A DNA stretch of 64,000 nt from Natrinema sp031626495 (GTDB lineage: Archaea; Halobacteriota; Halobacteria; Halobacteriales; Natrialbaceae), in NCBI RefSeq assembly GCF_031626495.1, contig NZ_JAMQOJ010000010.1, forward strand, positions 62,001-126,000, in the 5' to 3' direction. Both the position numbers and the translations under genes were made by a program. The first letter of the stretch is position 1, and each line of letters begins with the position of its first letter. The notes below the pieces were generated by a model. That model was not told the origin of the DNA, did no database searches, and saw only the letters and a list, made by a program, of their open reading frames with translations. This document shows positions 61,605 through 64,000 of the stretch, one piece after another.

Positions 61605-64000
61605 CTACATCAAGTAGAATAGCGGGAAGAGAAAGACCCAGACGATGTCGACGAAGTGCCAGTAAAGCCCGAAGTACTCCACTGGGCGGTTGTCCTCGAG
61701 ATAGGCATCGACGGTCACGACTCGGTAGATCATGAACGCCGCAATGAACAGGCCGAGAATGACGTGTAATGCATGTAAGCCTGTTGTTACGAAGTACATT
61801 GAGTACTGGAGGTCGGTGAACCAGTAGATCCCGTGAGCGAACTCTTGACTCCACTCATAGCCCTTGATCGCAAGGAAAGTCAGACCAAGCAACAGGGTCG
61901 TCCCCAATGATGCCAATAGCCCTCTCTTATTCCCGCGTTCGGCCATTACCAAAGCAATGACGACGGTGAAACTTGAGGTGAGCAGGACGTAGGTGTTGAT
62001 CAGACCGATGATTTCCGAGGGCGGCACGACTCCAATTTCATTCCATCCAATGTACACACGCATAAATATATACGCACCGATGATGGCACCGAAGACAACC
62101 ACGTCAGAGGCTAAGAAGAACCAGACGCCGGTCTTCGTCGTGCCGACGCCCTCGAACGGCCAGCGCTCGGCAATCTCCATGTCGGGCGCGTTGAACTCCT
62201 CGCGCCCGTATTGGAAGAGCGCTCCCAGAAGGATGGCAGCACCGACAAGCGAGAGCGTGGGGTAGAGTATATTTTGCTGTCCCGCCGTCTGGCCAGCGAG
62301 ATCTGCCCCGCGTGAGGTGGCGAACTCGGCGACATAGGGGGTCAGTCCTGATAGTCCGAAGAACATGACGAACATACCGACGCCGATGCCGAACGGCCAA
62401 ATGCTCGCGTGGTCCTCGTGGTCCTCCTCGAGCGACTTACCCTCTCCGATTCGTTCGTGTGCCGCTGCACCGCCGTCGGTCGCGGCCGACGAGCTATCGT
62501 CGACAAACTCGAGCTTCCCGCTGGCGTAACTCGGCCGGTCCGGCCAGTTCTCGAGCGGCGGGGGCGAGGGGATCGCCCACTCGGCGGTTCGCGAGAACGT
62601 CCACGGGTTGTCCGGCGCATCGGGGCCGGACAGCAGACTCTTCCCGAGCGTGATGAACACGAGCAACACTCCCGCACCGAGGACAAACGCCCCGACGGTC
62701 GCGATCTGGTGGTAGATCTGTGCGCTCTCGGCGTAGTTGAAGACGCGCCGCGGCGTCTCCCACGCGAGGAACATCGGGAAATACAGTAGGTTGAAGCCGA
62801 GGAAGTAGACGGCGAAGCTGAGCTTCCCGAGCCGTTCGTCGTACATCTTCCCGGTGATCTTGGGCCACCAGTAGTAGAGGCCGCCGAACAGTGCGGTGAC
62901 GCCGGAGACCATCACGTAGTGGAAGTGAGCGACGACCCAGTAGGTCCCGCGGAACTCGTAGTCGAGGACGACCGCACCGAGGAAGACGCCGGTGATCCCG
63001 CCGAGGATGAACAACACGAGTGCACCGAGGTTAAACAGGAACGGCGTCGTAAACCGGATGCGACCTTTGACCATTGTATAGATCATCGAGAAGACCATCA
63101 GGTCGAACGGCAGCGAGATTCCGATCGTTGTCGCCATAAAGAGCGTCTTGATCGGGAGGTTGATCGTCGATAAGAACATGTGGTGCATCCAGACGAGGAA
63201 CGACTGCACTGCGACGAGGACCATCGCGATAATGACCCACTTCCGGCCGACTAGTCGTCGCCCGGTGAACGTTTGGAATGTCTCGAACATGATCCCCAGT
63301 GCGGGGAAGAAGACGATGTACACCTCTGGATGGCCGAAGAACCAGAATAGGTGCGCCCACAGCAGGCTCGATCCCTGTTGTGTCGCGGAGTAGTACTGGG
63401 TCAGCAAGAGGCGGTCGGTCAGCAGAAGAATGAGTGCGGCTAGCAGTGCCGCGAAGGCGAACAGCATCATCCAGACCGTCAGCAGGATACCCCACGTGAA
63501 CAGCGGCATGTTCCACAGACCGAGCCCCTCAGCACGGTAGCGATGTATCGTCGTCAGGAAGTTTACCGTGCTGAGGGTAGTCGATAGGACGAACAGGGTC
63601 AGTGCGAGGATTGTTGTGTTCCCGCCCATCGTCAGCGTGTAGCCAGGATTATAGATGGGAACGTTCAGCGGTGCGTACATGTACCAGCCGTTTGCCCATG
63701 TCACACCTTGGAAGAACGAGACGAGGACGAGTAGTCCTGAGAAGAGGTAGAACCAGTAGCTCAGTGCATTCAGACGCGGGAATGCGAGGTCTTTCGCACC
63801 GATCTGTAGCGGGACGACGTAGTTCGCGAACCCAAAGCCAAACGGCGAGATGAACCAGAACACCATCAACAGGCCGTGTATCGAAACTGCCTGATTATAC
63901 TCGGTGTTCGTGAGGAAGCCGGTCCCCCCGGCCTCCCACAGCTGGATGCGGAATAACAGTGCAAGGACGCCGCCGGCGATGAGGAAGAACAGCGCGGTCC
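61605..64000 (-). CDS. Fused cytochrome c oxidase subunits I and III, 5' end beyond window
   Basis: The frame is open to the right edge (about 798 codons present). Subunit I motifs: SIHGLLMVFW (low-spin heme His), FWFFGHPEVYIVFFPALG (CuB His-Tyr), VWMHHMF (two CuB His) and VVAHFHYVM (heme a3 and a ligands). After an acidic linker near residue 480 of the visible part comes subunit III (FFLASDVVVFGAIIGAYIFM; HALHVILGLFIAAFMIY; GLYWHFVDIVWVFLFPLFYL). Such I-III fusions occur in haloarchaeal aa3/ba3-type oxidases. It reduces O2 to water and pumps protons. The SCO1 operon at 37-39 kb is a likely assembly partner. Confidence 0.92.
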   Translation of the reverse strand, partial: TALFFLIAGGVLALLFRIQLWEAGGTGFLTNTEYNQAVSIHGLLMVFWFISPFGFGFANYVVPLQIGAKDLAFPRLNALSYWFYLFSGLLVLVSFFQGVTWANGWYMYAPLNVPIYNPGYTLTMGGNTTILALTLFVLSTTLSTVNFLTTIHRYRAEGLGLWNMPLFTWGILLTVWMMLFAFAALLAALILLLTDRLLLTQYYSATQQGSSLLWAHLFWFFGHPEVYIVFFPALGIMFETFQTFTGRRLVGRKWVIIAMVLVAVQSFLVWMHHMFLSTINLPIKTLFMATTIGISLPFDLMVFSMIYTMVKGRIRFTTPFLFNLGALVLFILGGITGVFLGAVVLDYEFRGTYWVVAHFHYVMVSGVTALFGGLYYWWPKITGKMYDERLGKLSFAVYFLGFNLLYFPMFLAWETPRRVFNYAESAQIYHQIATVGAFVLGAGVLLVFITLGKSLLSGPDAPDNPWTFSRTAEWAIPSPPPLENWPDRPSYASGKLEFVDDSSSAATDGGAAAHERIGEGKSLEEDHEDHASIWPFGIGVGMFVMFFGLSGLTPYVAEFATSRGADLAGQTAGQQNILYPTLSLVGAAILLGALFQYGREEFNAPDMEIAERWPFEGVGTTKTGVWFFLASDVVVFGAIIGAYIFMRVYIGWNEIGVVPPSEIIGLINTYVLLTSSFTVVIALVMAERGNKRGLLASLGTTLLLGLTFLAIKGYEWSQEFAHGIYWFTDLQYSMYFVTTGLHALHVILGLFIAAFMIYRVVTVDAYLEDNRPVEYFGLYWHFVDIVWVFLFPLFYLM

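Noticed and set aside
1..64000. tRNA and rRNA genes
   Set aside because: I saw no convincing cloverleaf or rRNA-like stretch by eye; a tRNAscan-SE run would settle it.
1..64000. Integrase or attachment sites for an integrated element
   Set aside because: No tyrosine or serine recombinase and no tRNA-flanking direct repeats were recognised, so plasmid versus integrated status stays open.

Overview
The window looks like DNA from a halophilic archaeon of class Halobacteria. The proteins are very acidic, coding regions are GC-rich, several promoters are TATA-like boxes about 26 bp from the start codon (leaderless transcripts), Tat signal peptides with lipoboxes are frequent, and the families are typical of that group (HalOD1, TFB/TBP, PhiH1-like wHTH, HVO_A0114-type HTH, halocyanin, IS6/ISH and IS1341-type elements). 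No species is claimed.

Layout. (1) 1-16.8 kb is accessory, plasmid-like DNA. It holds an edge-truncated unknown gene, an OB-fold ssDNA-binding protein beside a GC-rich inverted repeat, a PIN/RHH toxin-antitoxin pair with a palindromic operator, two PadR regulators, several tiny zinc-finger and unknown genes, a cytosolic-copper-storage-like four-helix protein, an ArdC-type metalloprotease, a multicopper oxidase, and many genes broken by frameshifts or in-frame stops. (2) 16.8-30.9 kb is one compact minus-strand type IV secretion/conjugation block. In transcription order it has two small genes, a VirB2-like pilin, a large secreted protein, a lipoprotein, a VirB6/TrbL-like membrane protein, a PrgI-VirB4 ATPase, a coupling-ATPase N-domain protein and a VirD4-like ATPase. 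A small iteron-like repeat array and a primase follow. (3) 31-36.2 kb has a FilR1-like regulator divergent from a cytochrome P450, an IS630 remnant fused into the tail of an unknown gene, and a TFB gene. (4) 36.5-46.3 kb mixes an SCO1-TlpA-CcdA operon, a polysaccharide deacetylase lipoprotein, TBP, a ZIP transporter, an intact IS6-family element with 8-bp target duplications, and decayed PrpD, phosphosulfolactate synthase (ComA), Ca2+ exchanger, ArdC and IS6 genes. (5) 47.2-64 kb is a metal and redox region: halocyanin, a DyP-like Tat protein, two P19-like lipoproteins, polytopic membrane proteins, an arylsulfotransferase-like protein, a frameshifted CaCA exchanger and a fused cytochrome c oxidase I/III that runs off the right edge.

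How it fits together. Region 2 could move DNA between cells, with the primase, iterons and ssDNA-binding protein as candidate replication/transfer-DNA functions; no relaxase or integrase was recognised. Regions 3-5 share a copper and iron theme: copper storage, oxidation, delivery to cytochrome oxidase, blue-copper electron transfer, and a set resembling the bacterial EfeO/EfeB/P19 iron-uptake toolkit. Many interrupted genes and insertion-sequence scars show that this is a region under active turnover.
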